Notes under the pieces: model-generated
Database searches by the model: none
Told to the model about the DNA's origin: nothing
The model's input: only the letters and a program-made list of their open reading frames with translations
In this document: positions 51,178-59,791 of the stretch, piece after piece
How positions within the stretch are numbered: the first letter of the stretch is position 1
Layout: every line of letters starts with the position of its first letter
Assembly (NCBI GenBank): GCA_035311445.1
Contig: DATGCX010000326.1
Coordinates: forward strand, 18,129 to 82,128
Reading direction: 5' to 3'
DNA length: 64,000 nt
Origin: JAJPKK01 sp035311445
GTDB lineage: Bacteria; Pseudomonadota; Alphaproteobacteria; Rhizobiales; Xanthobacteraceae
Program-made: the position numbers and the translations under genes

Positions 51178-51289
51178 GATGACAGATGACCGAGGTCAGA
51201 TTGACTCCCGATAGCGGCCGGTCGCATCTAAGCGGCAGTTGATCTCTGATCTCCGAACATCTGTCATCCGACTTCTGACATCTGTCATC
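51178..51289. repeat. Short repeats of ATCTGTCATC before the HAD gene
   Basis: ATCTGTCATC occurs at 51259-51268 and 51280-51289 (21 bp apart) and inverted as GATGACAGAT at 51178-51187. The second direct copy nearly touches the ATG of the next gene. Could be operator-like or a simple low-complexity leader. Confidence 0.5.
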
Positions 51290-51291
51290 TG

Positions 51292-52143
51292 ATGCATCTC
51301 CTCGATCACTTTTCGACGTTTGCGCCGCGTTACGATGTGGTCCTGTGCGACATCTGGGGCGTGGTTCACAACGGGATAGCGGCCTATGCGCAGGCTTGCG
51401 ATGCACTTATGCGTTATCGCGCCGGCGGCGGGACCGTCATTCTGATTACCAATGCGCCACGACCGTCGCCTTGGGTGGTGCGTCAACTCGATCAGCTGGG
51501 CGTTCCGGCCGACGCCTTTGATGACGTGATGACGTCAGGCGACCTCACCCGCGAAGTTGTGGCCGGCCGCAATGGCGGTGCCGTATTCCACATCGGGCCG
51601 CAACGTGACATCTCGATCTTCGACAGACTTAACGTCCGCTTCACGCCGGTTGAAGCCGCCGATTACGTGGTGTGCACGGGATTGTTCGACGATACCACGG
51701 AAACCCCCGATCATTACCGCGACCTAGTCGCGAAGATACGCGGCCGCAACCTCTTTATGCTGTGCGCCAATCCGGACCTCGTGGTCGAGCGCGGCGACAA
51801 GCGCGTCTATTGCGCCGGAGCGATCGCCGATCTCTACAACACCATGGGCGGCGAAGTGCTCTATGCCGGCAAACCACATCGGCCGATTTACGATGGCGCG
51901 CTGCTCAAAGCCGCTGCCGCTCGCGGCGTCGCGGCGTCGCCCGCTCGCACGCTCGCCATCGGCGATTCGGTGCGCACCGACATGCGCGGCGCGCGGGCGC
52001 TGGGAATCGATGGACTGTTCGTGTCCGGCGGTATTCATGCGGCGGAGTTGGGACGCGAAAGCCCCTCGCGGGATGCGCTCGCTGCCATATTTGCCGCGGC
52101 AGATGTGACCCCGCAGTCGGTCACGCCGCGCCTCGTGTGGTGA
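51292..52143 (+). CDS. TIGR01459 family HAD hydrolase
   Basis: A 283-residue HAD-superfamily protein of the NagD-like class IIA group. YDVVLCDIWGVVHNG carries the nucleophile Asp and the second Asp is replaced in the usual way for the group (DIW), TVILITNAPRPSPWV is motif 2, KPHRPIYDGALLKAA holds the lysine and AIGDSVRTDMRGARALGIDG is motif 4. In many Hyphomicrobiales this gene precedes ribF, as here, so a link to flavin metabolism is suspected but unproven. Confidence 0.9.
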   Translation: MHLLDHFSTFAPRYDVVLCDIWGVVHNGIAAYAQACDALMRYRAGGGTVILITNAPRPSPWVVRQLDQLGVPADAFDDVMTSGDLTREVVAGRNGGAVFHIGPQRDISIFDRLNVRFTPVEAADYVVCTGLFDDTTETPDHYRDLVAKIRGRNLFMLCANPDLVVERGDKRVYCAGAIADLYNTMGGEVLYAGKPHRPIYDGALLKAAAARGVAASPARTLAIGDSVRTDMRGARALGIDGLFVSGGIHAAELGRESPSRDALAAIFAAADVTPQSVTPRLVW

Positions 52144-52306
52144 GTTGCACTCAGTCGCTGAATACGGCTTCAACCTTGCTCCGCAGGCCTCCATGCGTCA
52201 TCCGGCGGGATCGACCCGCGGGTCCCTCTCCTTCGCGCGCGCATGGGTTGCCGGTACGAGCGCGCCAAATGACGTTGGATGAATGTCAGCGTAATCCGCT
52301 ATCACA

Positions 52307-53380
52307 ATGTCGCACTTGACTTCCATTAACCGCGGCGGGCACCGTCCCGGCGGCTTGCCAACAACCGGGTCCCTGTCATTGACGTCGATCGATTCTCCTC
52401 CGCTACGCTTCGTTGCGATTCACGAGGCGCTTGACGCGCCGCCCAATGCCGACGTGCTGCGCGGAGCGGTCATCGCCATGGGCAATTTCGAGGGGGTACA
52501 TCGCGGCCATCGGGCGGTGATCGGAACGGCGATAAGTCGCGCACGCGCCCTCGGGCACCGGGCCGCAGCGCTGACGTTCGAGCCGCACCCCCGCGTGTTC
52601 TTTAACCCGGATGAGCCGTTTTTTCGTCTGACCGACGAGGCCCCCAAGCTGCGCCTGTTGGCGGCGACCGGGCTCGATGGCGCCATCGTGATGAAGTTCG
52701 ATGGCGCGCTCGCGGCGCTGGAGCCCTCCGCATTCATCAAACAGGTGCTCATTGACCGGCTTGACGTCTCGGGAGTCGCCGTCGGCTTCGACTTCCATTT
52801 CGGCAAGGCGCGATCGGGCACGCCGGCCTACCTCAAGGAGGAAGGCGATGTCCGCGGATTCCATGTCGACATTGTGCCGGCGCTGCTCGATGACGGCCGG
52901 CGTATATCATCGGGTGCAGTACGCGCCGCGCTCGCGGCGGGACGACCCGACGAGGCGGCGGATCTGCTCGGGTATCCGTGGTTTGTGGCCGGCAAGGTCG
53001 TCCACGGCGACCGGCGCGGACGCGAACTCGGATACCCGACCGCGAACCTGCGGCTCAACCCTGCTTGCGACCTGCGCCACGGCGTCTATGCGGTGCGGGT
53101 CGAGGTCAACGGCCGGCGGTACGACGGGGTGGCGAATTTCGGCCGCCGGCCGATGTTCGATACCGGCGTGGTGCTGCTTGAGGTTTTTCTGTTTGACTTC
53201 ACGGGCGATCTTTACGGCCGCACGCTTGATGTGGCGGTGATCGCATGGATTAGACCTGAATTCACGTTCGATACCATTGACGATCTGATCCACCGCATGG
53301 ACGAGGATTGCCGGATTGCCCACATGGCGCTCAAACGCGCCGGCGACGCATTTCCACCGCTTGGGGTGGTGGCGGCGTAG
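52307..53380 (+). CDS. ribF: Riboflavin kinase / FAD synthetase
   Basis: Bifunctional enzyme converting riboflavin to FMN and FAD. The 357-residue frame may start later than ATG 52307, since the first 30 residues look non-conserved. The nucleotidyltransferase half contains IAMGNFEGVHRGHRAVIGTA (HxGH-like) and ALTFEPHPRVFFNP; SGVAVGFDFHFGKARSGTPA follows. The kinase half contains VVHGDRRGRELGYPTANLRL and GVANFGRRPMFDTG. It is upstream of ileS on the same strand, as in many bacteria. Confidence 0.95.
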   Translation: MSHLTSINRGGHRPGGLPTTGSLSLTSIDSPPLRFVAIHEALDAPPNADVLRGAVIAMGNFEGVHRGHRAVIGTAISRARALGHRAAALTFEPHPRVFFNPDEPFFRLTDEAPKLRLLAATGLDGAIVMKFDGALAALEPSAFIKQVLIDRLDVSGVAVGFDFHFGKARSGTPAYLKEEGDVRGFHVDIVPALLDDGRRISSGAVRAALAAGRPDEAADLLGYPWFVAGKVVHGDRRGRELGYPTANLRLNPACDLRHGVYAVRVEVNGRRYDGVANFGRRPMFDTGVVLLEVFLFDFTGDLYGRTLDVAVIAWIRPEFTFDTIDDLIHRMDEDCRIAHMALKRAGDAFPPLGVVAA

Positions 53381-53391
53381 GTGCTTTCTGC

Positions 53392-53423
53392 TCCCTCTCC
53401 CCGCTTGCGGGGAGAGGGAGAAG
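53392..53423. repeat. Half R1 repeat
   Basis: Single hairpin CCCTCTCCCCGCTTGCGGGG followed by AGAGGGAGAAGAG just after ribF. The remaining 53424-53648 gap before ileS shows a GC hairpin at about 53578-53605 (GACCGGCGG) and no gene I trust. Confidence 0.65.
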
Positions 53424-53648
53424 AGCTGCTGCGCGCCACGCGCCAAATGCCGCTCCGAACCCGCACAAATGCCGCTCTTTCCGTTCGCCGGTCGATATGT
53501 TAGGAACGGCGACATGACGGCATGCGATCAGTTCGCTCACAAGTTCGGGCTGGATCCTCGGCGGATTAGCGGCCCGGCTTCCGCCTGACCGGCGGAAGAC
53601 CGGGATTGCCGCGCCCTGTTTGTCATCCAAATTTCAGGTTGAGCCGTC

Positions 53649-56600
53649 ATGTCCGAACACTCCCGCGACTACAGCGAGACGTTATTTCTCCCCAAGACTG
53701 ATTTCCCCATGCGCGCCGGGTTGCCCCAGAAGGAGCCCGAGATCCTGGCGCACTGGGAGCGGATCGGCCTCTATGCACGCCTGCGCGAGGCGTCTGGTGG
53801 CCGCACCAAGTTCGTCCTCCACGACGGGCCGCCTTATGCCAACGGCAACGTCCATATCGGCACTGCTCTCAACAAGGTCCTCAAGGATGTGGTGACGCGT
53901 TCGCAGCAGATGCTCGGTTATGATTCCAACTATGTGCCGGGCTGGGACTGCCACGGCCTGCCAATCGAGTGGAAGATCGAGGAGGAGAACTATCGCGCCA
54001 AGGGCAGGCAGAAGCCAGATCTCACCGATCCCGCCGCCATGATCGCGTTCCGACGCGAGTGTCGCGCCTACGCGGAGCACTGGCTCAACGTGCAGCGCGA
54101 GGAGTTCAAGCGCCTCGGTGGCGTCGGCGACTGGGCGCATCCCTACACCACCATGGACTACGCGGCCGAGGCGCAGATCGCCCGCGAGCTGATGAAGTTC
54201 GCCGCCAACGGCACGCTCTATCGCGGCTCCAAGCCGGTGATGTGGTCGGTGGTGGAGAAGACCGCGCTCGCCGAGGCCGAGGTGGAGTATGAGGATTTCA
54301 CGAGCGATCAGGTGTGGGTGAAGTTTCCGATCGATGAAGCCCCATTCGGACCGCTTGTCGATTTTCCGGACGCAGATGCAAAAGCAGCGCTAAATGCGTT
54401 GCGAAGCGCGTCGGTGGTAATTTGGACAACGACGCCATGGACGCTGCCAGGTAATCGCGCAATCAGCTACTCGCACCGGATGGCCTATGGACTGTTCGAA
54501 GTCACCGACGCGCCGGAAGGTAATTGGGCAAAGCCCGGTGACCAGTTCCTGCTTGCTGACAAGCTCGCCGACGAGGTGGCGAAGCAGGCCAAGGTCGTGA
54601 GCTTCAAACGATTGTTCAGTGTCACGGCAAATATGCTCGAATTCGTGATCTGTCGGCATCCGCTTAACGGTCGCGGTTACGACTTCCATGTTCCGCTCCT
54701 CGCTGGCGAGCACGTCACTGACGACGTAGGCACCGGTTTTGTCCATACTGCGCCCGGCCACGGCCGCGACGACTTCGACATCTGGACCGCGAACGCCCGC
54801 AAACTCGCGCGTTGGGGCATCGATACCACCATCCCGTACACAGTCGACGGCGACGGCTTCTTCACCGATCAGGCGCCGGGCTTCGGTCCGCGCGACACCG
54901 GCGGCAAGCCCAAGCGCGTGATCACCGACAAGGGCGACAAGGGCGACGCCAACGACGCCGTCATCAAGGCGCTGATCGATGCCGGCATGCTGATCGCGCG
55001 CGGCCGGCTGAAGCATCAATACCCACACTCTTGGCGCTCCAAGAAGCCGGTGATCTTCCGCAATACGCCGCAATGGTTCATCGCCATGGACAAGCCGATC
55101 GGCTCTTCACCTCTCCCCGAGGGGGAGAGGTCGACGGCGAGCGCAGCGAAGCCGGCGGGTGAGGGGCACTCGGACTATGGTCCGGCCAGCACCCCCTCAA
55201 CGGCCCCCACCTTACCCTCCCCCCCCGGGGAGGGTAAGGTGGGGGCGACCTCTCCCCGCTGGGGAGAGGTGAAAGCGGGCGACACCCTGCGTCACCGCGC
55301 GCTTGCGGCCATCCGCGAGACCCGCTGGGTTCCCCCGCAGGGCGAGAACCGCATCACCGGCATGATCGACACCAGGCCCGACTGGGTGATCTCGCGCCAG
55401 CGCGCCTGGGGCGTGCCGATCGCGGTGTTCGCGCGGGAACACGATGACGGGTCCGTCGAAGTTCTCAACGACGAGCGCGTCAACGCGCGTATCGCCGCGG
55501 CCTTCGAGCGCGAAGGTGCCGACGCCTGGTACGCACCGCGCGCGCGCGAACGCTTCCTCGGCGAACTCGCAAACGAAGAGTGGCAAAAAGTCGACGACAT
55601 TCTCGATGTCTGGTTCGATTCAGGCTCGACCCATGCGTTCACGCTGGAGGACCCCAAACATTTTCCAGGTCTCGCCGGCATCCGTCGCCGCAGGGACGGT
55701 GGGCCGGATACCGTCATGTATCTGGAAGGTTCCGACCAGCATCGCGGCTGGTTTCAGTCCTCCCTGCTGGAGAGTTGCGGCACCCGCGGCGTCGCGCCGT
55801 TCGACGTCGTGCTCACCCACGGCTTCGTGCTCGACGAGCACGGCCGCAAGATGTCGAAGTCGCTCGGCAATACGGTCGCGCCACAGGACGTAATCAAATC
55901 GTCCGGCGCCGACATCTTGCGCATGTGGGTATGCGCCTCCGATTATGCGGACGACCTGCGCATCGGGCCGGAGATCCTCAAGACCACCGTCGACACCTAC
56001 CGCAAGCTGCGCAATACGATCCGCTGGATGCTCGGCAATCTCGCGCATTTCCGCGAAGAGGATCGCGTCGCTTACGCGGACATGCCGGGCCTCGAAAAAT
56101 ACATTCTCCATCGGTTGAGCGAGCTCGACGAGAGCGTGCGCAAGAACTATGCGGAATTCGATTTCAAGCGGATCTTCGCGGCGCTCAACCAGTTCATGAC
56201 GGTCGATCTGTCGGCGTTCTATTTCGATATCCGCAAGGATGCGCTTTATTGCGACCCGATCTCCTCCGTCACCCGCAAGGCCTGCCTCACGGTGATCGAC
56301 CAGGTATTCCGCGCCACCGTGGCCTGGCTCGCCCCGATGCTGTGCTTCACGGCCGAAGAGGCGTACCTGTCGCGCTACGGAAACGATGCTGGCACCGAAG
56401 TCGGGTTTACCCGACTTCGGTCACTCAATTCATTGACCGAAACCCGCGTAGACGCGGTTTCGGTGCATCTGGACGCTTTCCCGGAGATTCCGGCTGCCTG
56501 GCGCGACGAAGCGCTGGCACGCGTATGGAGCGACATCAGGCGCGTGCGCCGCGTCGTCACCGGCGCGCTGGAAATTGCGCGCGCCGACAAGCGGATAGGT

Positions 56601-56939
56601 TCGAGTCTGGAAGCCGCGCCCGCGGTCTACATTTCCGATCCGCAGCTGTTGCGCATCATCGCGATAGAACTTGCCGGTGACCGCGGCGAGATCGGCATGG
56701 CCGAGATTGCCATCACGTCCGGCACGACCATCGAGCCTGGGGAAGGGCCGACGGCGGCATTTCGCCTTGACGATGTGCCGGGGGTCACGGTCGAATTCCG
56801 CCCGGCCCGGGGCGTCAAATGCGCCCGGTCCTGGAAGATTCAGCCTGATGTGGGCGCTGATCCGGACTACCCGGATGTGACGCCGCGCGATGCCAGGGCG
56901 CTCCGCGAATGGGACGCGGCTCACGCCGCTGCGGGATAA
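53649..56939 (+). CDS. ileS: Isoleucyl-tRNA synthetase with two in-frame repeat insertions
   Basis: Class I synthetase charging tRNA-Ile, 1096 residues against roughly 1000 in relatives. HIGH-type motif in GNVHIGTALNKVLKDVV near residue 73, the CP1 editing domain (IWTTTPWTLPGNRAISYS, HTAPGHGRDDFDIW), KMSKS in DEHGRKMSKSLGNTVAPQDV near residue 735, and a C-terminal anticodon-binding region. No zinc-knuckle extension is seen at the end. Residues about 486-543 derive from an R1-type repeat and residues about 917-939 from another palindrome cluster; both keep the frame. lspA follows after one base. Confidence 0.95.
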   Translation: MSEHSRDYSETLFLPKTDFPMRAGLPQKEPEILAHWERIGLYARLREASGGRTKFVLHDGPPYANGNVHIGTALNKVLKDVVTRSQQMLGYDSNYVPGWDCHGLPIEWKIEEENYRAKGRQKPDLTDPAAMIAFRRECRAYAEHWLNVQREEFKRLGGVGDWAHPYTTMDYAAEAQIARELMKFAANGTLYRGSKPVMWSVVEKTALAEAEVEYEDFTSDQVWVKFPIDEAPFGPLVDFPDADAKAALNALRSASVVIWTTTPWTLPGNRAISYSHRMAYGLFEVTDAPEGNWAKPGDQFLLADKLADEVAKQAKVVSFKRLFSVTANMLEFVICRHPLNGRGYDFHVPLLAGEHVTDDVGTGFVHTAPGHGRDDFDIWTANARKLARWGIDTTIPYTVDGDGFFTDQAPGFGPRDTGGKPKRVITDKGDKGDANDAVIKALIDAGMLIARGRLKHQYPHSWRSKKPVIFRNTPQWFIAMDKPIGSSPLPEGERSTASAAKPAGEGHSDYGPASTPSTAPTLPSPPGEGKVGATSPRWGEVKAGDTLRHRALAAIRETRWVPPQGENRITGMIDTRPDWVISRQRAWGVPIAVFAREHDDGSVEVLNDERVNARIAAAFEREGADAWYAPRARERFLGELANEEWQKVDDILDVWFDSGSTHAFTLEDPKHFPGLAGIRRRRDGGPDTVMYLEGSDQHRGWFQSSLLESCGTRGVAPFDVVLTHGFVLDEHGRKMSKSLGNTVAPQDVIKSSGADILRMWVCASDYADDLRIGPEILKTTVDTYRKLRNTIRWMLGNLAHFREEDRVAYADMPGLEKYILHRLSELDESVRKNYAEFDFKRIFAALNQFMTVDLSAFYFDIRKDALYCDPISSVTRKACLTVIDQVFRATVAWLAPMLCFTAEEAYLSRYGNDAGTEVGFTRLRSLNSLTETRVDAVSVHLDAFPEIPAAWRDEALARVWSDIRRVRRVVTGALEIARADKRIGSSLEAAPAVYISDPQLLRIIAIELAGDRGEIGMAEIAITSGTTIEPGEGPTAAFRLDDVPGVTVEFRPARGVKCARSWKIQPDVGADPDYPDVTPRDARALREWDAAHAAAG
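55105..55275 (+). repeat. R1-type palindromic element inside ileS, translated in frame
   Basis: CACCTCTCCCCGAGGGGGAG at the left, CTTACCCTCCCCCCCGGGGA with GGTAAGGTGGGGG as an inner palindrome, and CGACCTCTCCCCGCTGGGGA at the right. Translation GSSPLPEGERSTASAAKPAG ... TLPSPPGEGKVGATSPRWGE separates MDKPI from GDTLRHRALAAIRETRWVP, which are normally close together. 171 bp, a multiple of three. Confidence 0.85.
56397..56463 (+). repeat. Cluster of three palindromes inside ileS
   Basis: A perfect 22-bp palindrome starting GAAGTCGGGT and closing ACCCGACTTC (56397-56418), then GGTCA...TGACC (56419-56438), then CCGAAACC...GGTTTCGG (56437-56463). Translated as EVGFTRLRSLNSLTETRVDA between RYGND and VHLDAFPEIP, where relatives have only a short loop. 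Confidence 0.75.
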
Positions 56940-56940
56940 A

Positions 56941-57459
56941 ATGACGCGACGGGCTTTCCTTGGCAGTATGCCGCTGCGACTGGGCCTGATGGTCGCACTG
57001 GTTGCGGTGGCGGTTGACCAGGCCGCCAAGCTTTGGCTGCTATACGGCTTCGGGCTGACGGAGCGGGGCCGGGTGCCGGTTACGTCGTTTCTCGACGTGG
57101 TGCTCGCGTGGAATACCGGCATCAGTTACGGGCTGTTCCACCAGGCGGGGCCGCTGGGGCAGGGAGTGCTGTTCGCCCTCAAGGTGATCGCAGTCGTGCT
57201 CCTCGTGATCTGGCTGGCCAGAACGCGCTCGCGTCTGGCAGGCTTGGCGCTTGGGTTAATTGTCGGAGGCGCGATCGGGAACGCGATTGATCGCGCGGTG
57301 CACGGCGCGGTGATGGACTTCGTCCTGTTTCATATCACCGCACCAACCTGGACGTTCCAATGGTACGTCTTTAATTTCGCTGATGCGGCGATCGTTGCCG
57401 GGGTCATTGGGCTCGTTTACGAATCGTTATTCTTGCAAGACGCCGCAAAAGAGCCCTGA
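56941..57459 (+). CDS. lspA: Signal peptidase II (prolipoprotein)
   Basis: Membrane aspartyl protease that cleaves lipoprotein signal peptides. ATG 56941, one base after the ileS stop, gives 172 residues with four helices. Catalytic aspartates are in GGAIGNAIDRAVHGAVMDFV and WYVFNFADAAIVAGV. VAVDQAAKLWLLYGF and VLAWNTGISYGLF are further family motifs. Coupled to ileS as in most proteobacteria. Confidence 0.95.
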   Translation: MTRRAFLGSMPLRLGLMVALVAVAVDQAAKLWLLYGFGLTERGRVPVTSFLDVVLAWNTGISYGLFHQAGPLGQGVLFALKVIAVVLLVIWLARTRSRLAGLALGLIVGGAIGNAIDRAVHGAVMDFVLFHITAPTWTFQWYVFNFADAAIVAGVIGLVYESLFLQDAAKEP

Positions 57460-57619
57460 TATAACGTGATAAAGCGCGCGGGGGCCTTGCGGGGCCGAAT
57501 CGCCAGGGCGGTAACTGTCGACGTGTGTCGATTCGAGAAGGGGGTATTCCTTCTGCCGTGGCTGCGGTACCAGACGTAACGGCGTTACGCTTCCTTCGAG
57601 TGGGCAGCGGTAACTCATT

Positions 57620-58339
57620 ATGGGAAATGGCATACCTCAAAAAGATCGAAACCGTAAATTCACCCGTGCCGCGTTATGTGCGGCGTTCGGCGTCGTCCTG
57701 GTGATTGCGGGCAGCACCGCCGTCTTTGCGGGGGATGACGACGATGACGACCTGCCCGACGCGAAGTTCGTCAAGGGATTCCTGCGAGGGCTCGGGCTTC
57801 GCAACGGCCAGGAGGCGGGCATTGAATACAAGGAGCGGCCGCCACTGGTGGTGCCGCCGAACCGCGACCTGCCGGCGCCCGTAGCTGCCGGCTCGCTGGC
57901 GGCGAGTAATCCGGCTTGGCCGGCTGATCCTGATGAAAAAAAACGCAATGCTGAACGCAAGGCGAGGGCGGAACGCAAGTCATACGATCCGATTAAAGCC
58001 GGCGACCCGCTCCGACCGGATGAGTTGGCGCGCGGTACGACCAACAAGCCATCCGTCAAAACGGGCCAAGGACCGGACCATTCACCCGAAATGAGTCCGA
58101 GCCAACTCGGCTATACGGGCGGGCTGTGGAATAGCATCACTGGCCTCGGCAAAAGCTTCGGCAAAGACCGGGATGCGGAGACTGCTACCTTCGTGCGCGA
58201 GCCGTCCCGTACCACGCTGACGGATCCACCGGTTGGCTACCGTACGCCGTCATCGGCTCAGCCTTACGGCATTGACGGCAAATCCGAGAAGCCAAAAGCC
58301 GAGCCGGCAGATCGGCAGTCGGACACCTTTGGCAAATGA
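57620..58339 (+). CDS. Exported hypothetical protein between lspA and M16 peptidases
   Basis: A 239-residue protein with a signal peptide (RAALCAAFGVVLVIAGSTAV ending VFAG) and then a run of six Asp. FVKGFLRGLGLRNGQEAGIE with ERPPLVVPPNRDLP is the most conserved-looking part; GYTGGLWNSITGLGKSFGKD lies near the end. Basic and Pro-rich, probably periplasmic and largely disordered. It occupies the place a conserved exported protein has in related genomes. TAA/M16 spacing is 12 bp, so it likely belongs to the M16 operon. Confidence 0.82.
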   Translation: MGNGIPQKDRNRKFTRAALCAAFGVVLVIAGSTAVFAGDDDDDDLPDAKFVKGFLRGLGLRNGQEAGIEYKERPPLVVPPNRDLPAPVAAGSLAASNPAWPADPDEKKRNAERKARAERKSYDPIKAGDPLRPDELARGTTNKPSVKTGQGPDHSPEMSPSQLGYTGGLWNSITGLGKSFGKDRDAETATFVREPSRTTLTDPPVGYRTPSSAQPYGIDGKSEKPKAEPADRQSDTFGK

Positions 58340-58351
58340 TAAGGAGTAAAT

Positions 58352-59791
58352 TTGGAACACCGCAAAAGTGGAATTCATGGCGTCCGCGTGATTATCCCGG
58401 CATGGGCCGCGCTTGCGGCGAGAATCCAATCAACGGCGGTTGGGTTGGCTGGCGTCGCCGCAGCGCTTGCGCTCGCGTTTCAAGTCGCCAGCGCCGCGGC
58501 CGGCGGGCCGGAGATAGCCAATTTCACCCTGCAGAATGGGCTTGAGGTCGTGGTGATCCCGGATCACCGTACCCCAGTCGTGACGCATATGATCTGGTAC
58601 AAAGTCGGATCCGCGGACGAGACTCCGGGCAAATCGGGCCTCGCGCATTTTCTTGAGCATCTGATGTTCAAGGGCACCGCCAAGAACCCGGCAGGCCGTT
58701 TCTCGCAGACGCTCGCCACCATTGGCGGACAGGAAAACGCTTTCACGACGGCGGACTACACTGCCTATTTCCAGCGCATTGCCAAGGAATACCTGCCGCT
58801 AGTGATGGAGTTCGAGGCCGACCGCATGACCGGCCTCGTGCTTACCGATGACAACGTGTTGCCCGAACGTGATGTCGTGCTCGAGGAATTCAATATGCGG
58901 GTTGCGAATAGCCCAGAGGCGCGGATCGGGGAGCAGGTTGCCGCGGCCCTCTACCTCAACCATCCCTATGGGCGGCCGGTAATCGGCTGGCGCCAGGAAA
59001 TCGAGAAGCTTAATCGCGATGACGCGCTGGCGTTCTATCGCCGCTTTTATACGCCGAACAATGCCGTCGTGGTGATTGCCGGCGACGTCAACGGCGACGA
59101 GGTCAAGGCGCTCGCTGAAAAAACCTATGGCCAGGTTGCACGCGTCGCTGACGTAGCGCCCCGTCTGAGGCCGCAGGAGCCGCTCCCGGTCGCGGTTCGC
59201 CAATTGACCATGGCAGATGCCCGTGTTGCCCAGCCGACCCTCCAGCGCAACTATCTGGTGCCTTCGGCGAACACTGCAGAACCAGGAGAATCCGAAGCGC
59301 TGGACGTCCTTTCCCAAATACTCGGCGCCGGCGAGACCAGTCGGCTCTATCGTGCGCTGGTGGTCGATGAGCACGTCGCGACCGGCGCGGGGAGCTGGTA
59401 TCAAGGGACCGCGCTGGATGAGTCTCGCTTTGGGGTATTTGCGAGCCCGTTGCCGGGCGTCTCTTTCGCAACCCTTGAGGCGGCGATCGATGGAGTCATC
59501 GCCAGGATCGCCGAAAGCGGCGTTACGGCCGCCGAGTTCGAGCGCGCCAAGACACGGTTGATCGCCGACGCCGTTTATGCGGGCGACAATCAGGCCACCA
59601 TGGCGCGGTGGTACGGGGCTGCACTGACTGTGGGCGGCAGCGTCGAAAAGGTGACGTCATGGCCCGCGCGCGTGCGTGCGGTGACGCCCGAAGCCGTGCA
59701 AAAGGCCGCGCGCGTGTGGCTTGATAAACGTCGGTCGGTGACTGGCTATCTTGTCAAAGAACTGCCTGGAAACGAGGAGAAGCGCTCGTGA
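58352..59791 (+). CDS. M16 family zinc peptidase, catalytic subunit
   Basis: A 479-residue pitrilysin-type peptidase with an N-terminal signal (AGVAAALALAFQVASAAAGG). The start is TTG 58352 with AGGAG about 8 bases upstream. KSGLAHFLEHLMFKGT contains the inverted HXXEH zinc motif near residue 99, and the distal Glu is expected in VVLEEFNMRVANSPEAR. It forms a pair with the next gene, which lacks the motif; such pairs act as heterodimers that trap peptides in a closed chamber. Substrate unknown. Confidence 0.93.
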   Translation: MEHRKSGIHGVRVIIPAWAALAARIQSTAVGLAGVAAALALAFQVASAAAGGPEIANFTLQNGLEVVVIPDHRTPVVTHMIWYKVGSADETPGKSGLAHFLEHLMFKGTAKNPAGRFSQTLATIGGQENAFTTADYTAYFQRIAKEYLPLVMEFEADRMTGLVLTDDNVLPERDVVLEEFNMRVANSPEARIGEQVAAALYLNHPYGRPVIGWRQEIEKLNRDDALAFYRRFYTPNNAVVVIAGDVNGDEVKALAEKTYGQVARVADVAPRLRPQEPLPVAVRQLTMADARVAQPTLQRNYLVPSANTAEPGESEALDVLSQILGAGETSRLYRALVVDEHVATGAGSWYQGTALDESRFGVFASPLPGVSFATLEAAIDGVIARIAESGVTAAEFERAKTRLIADAVYAGDNQATMARWYGAALTVGGSVEKVTSWPARVRAVTPEAVQKAARVWLDKRRSVTGYLVKELPGNEEKRS

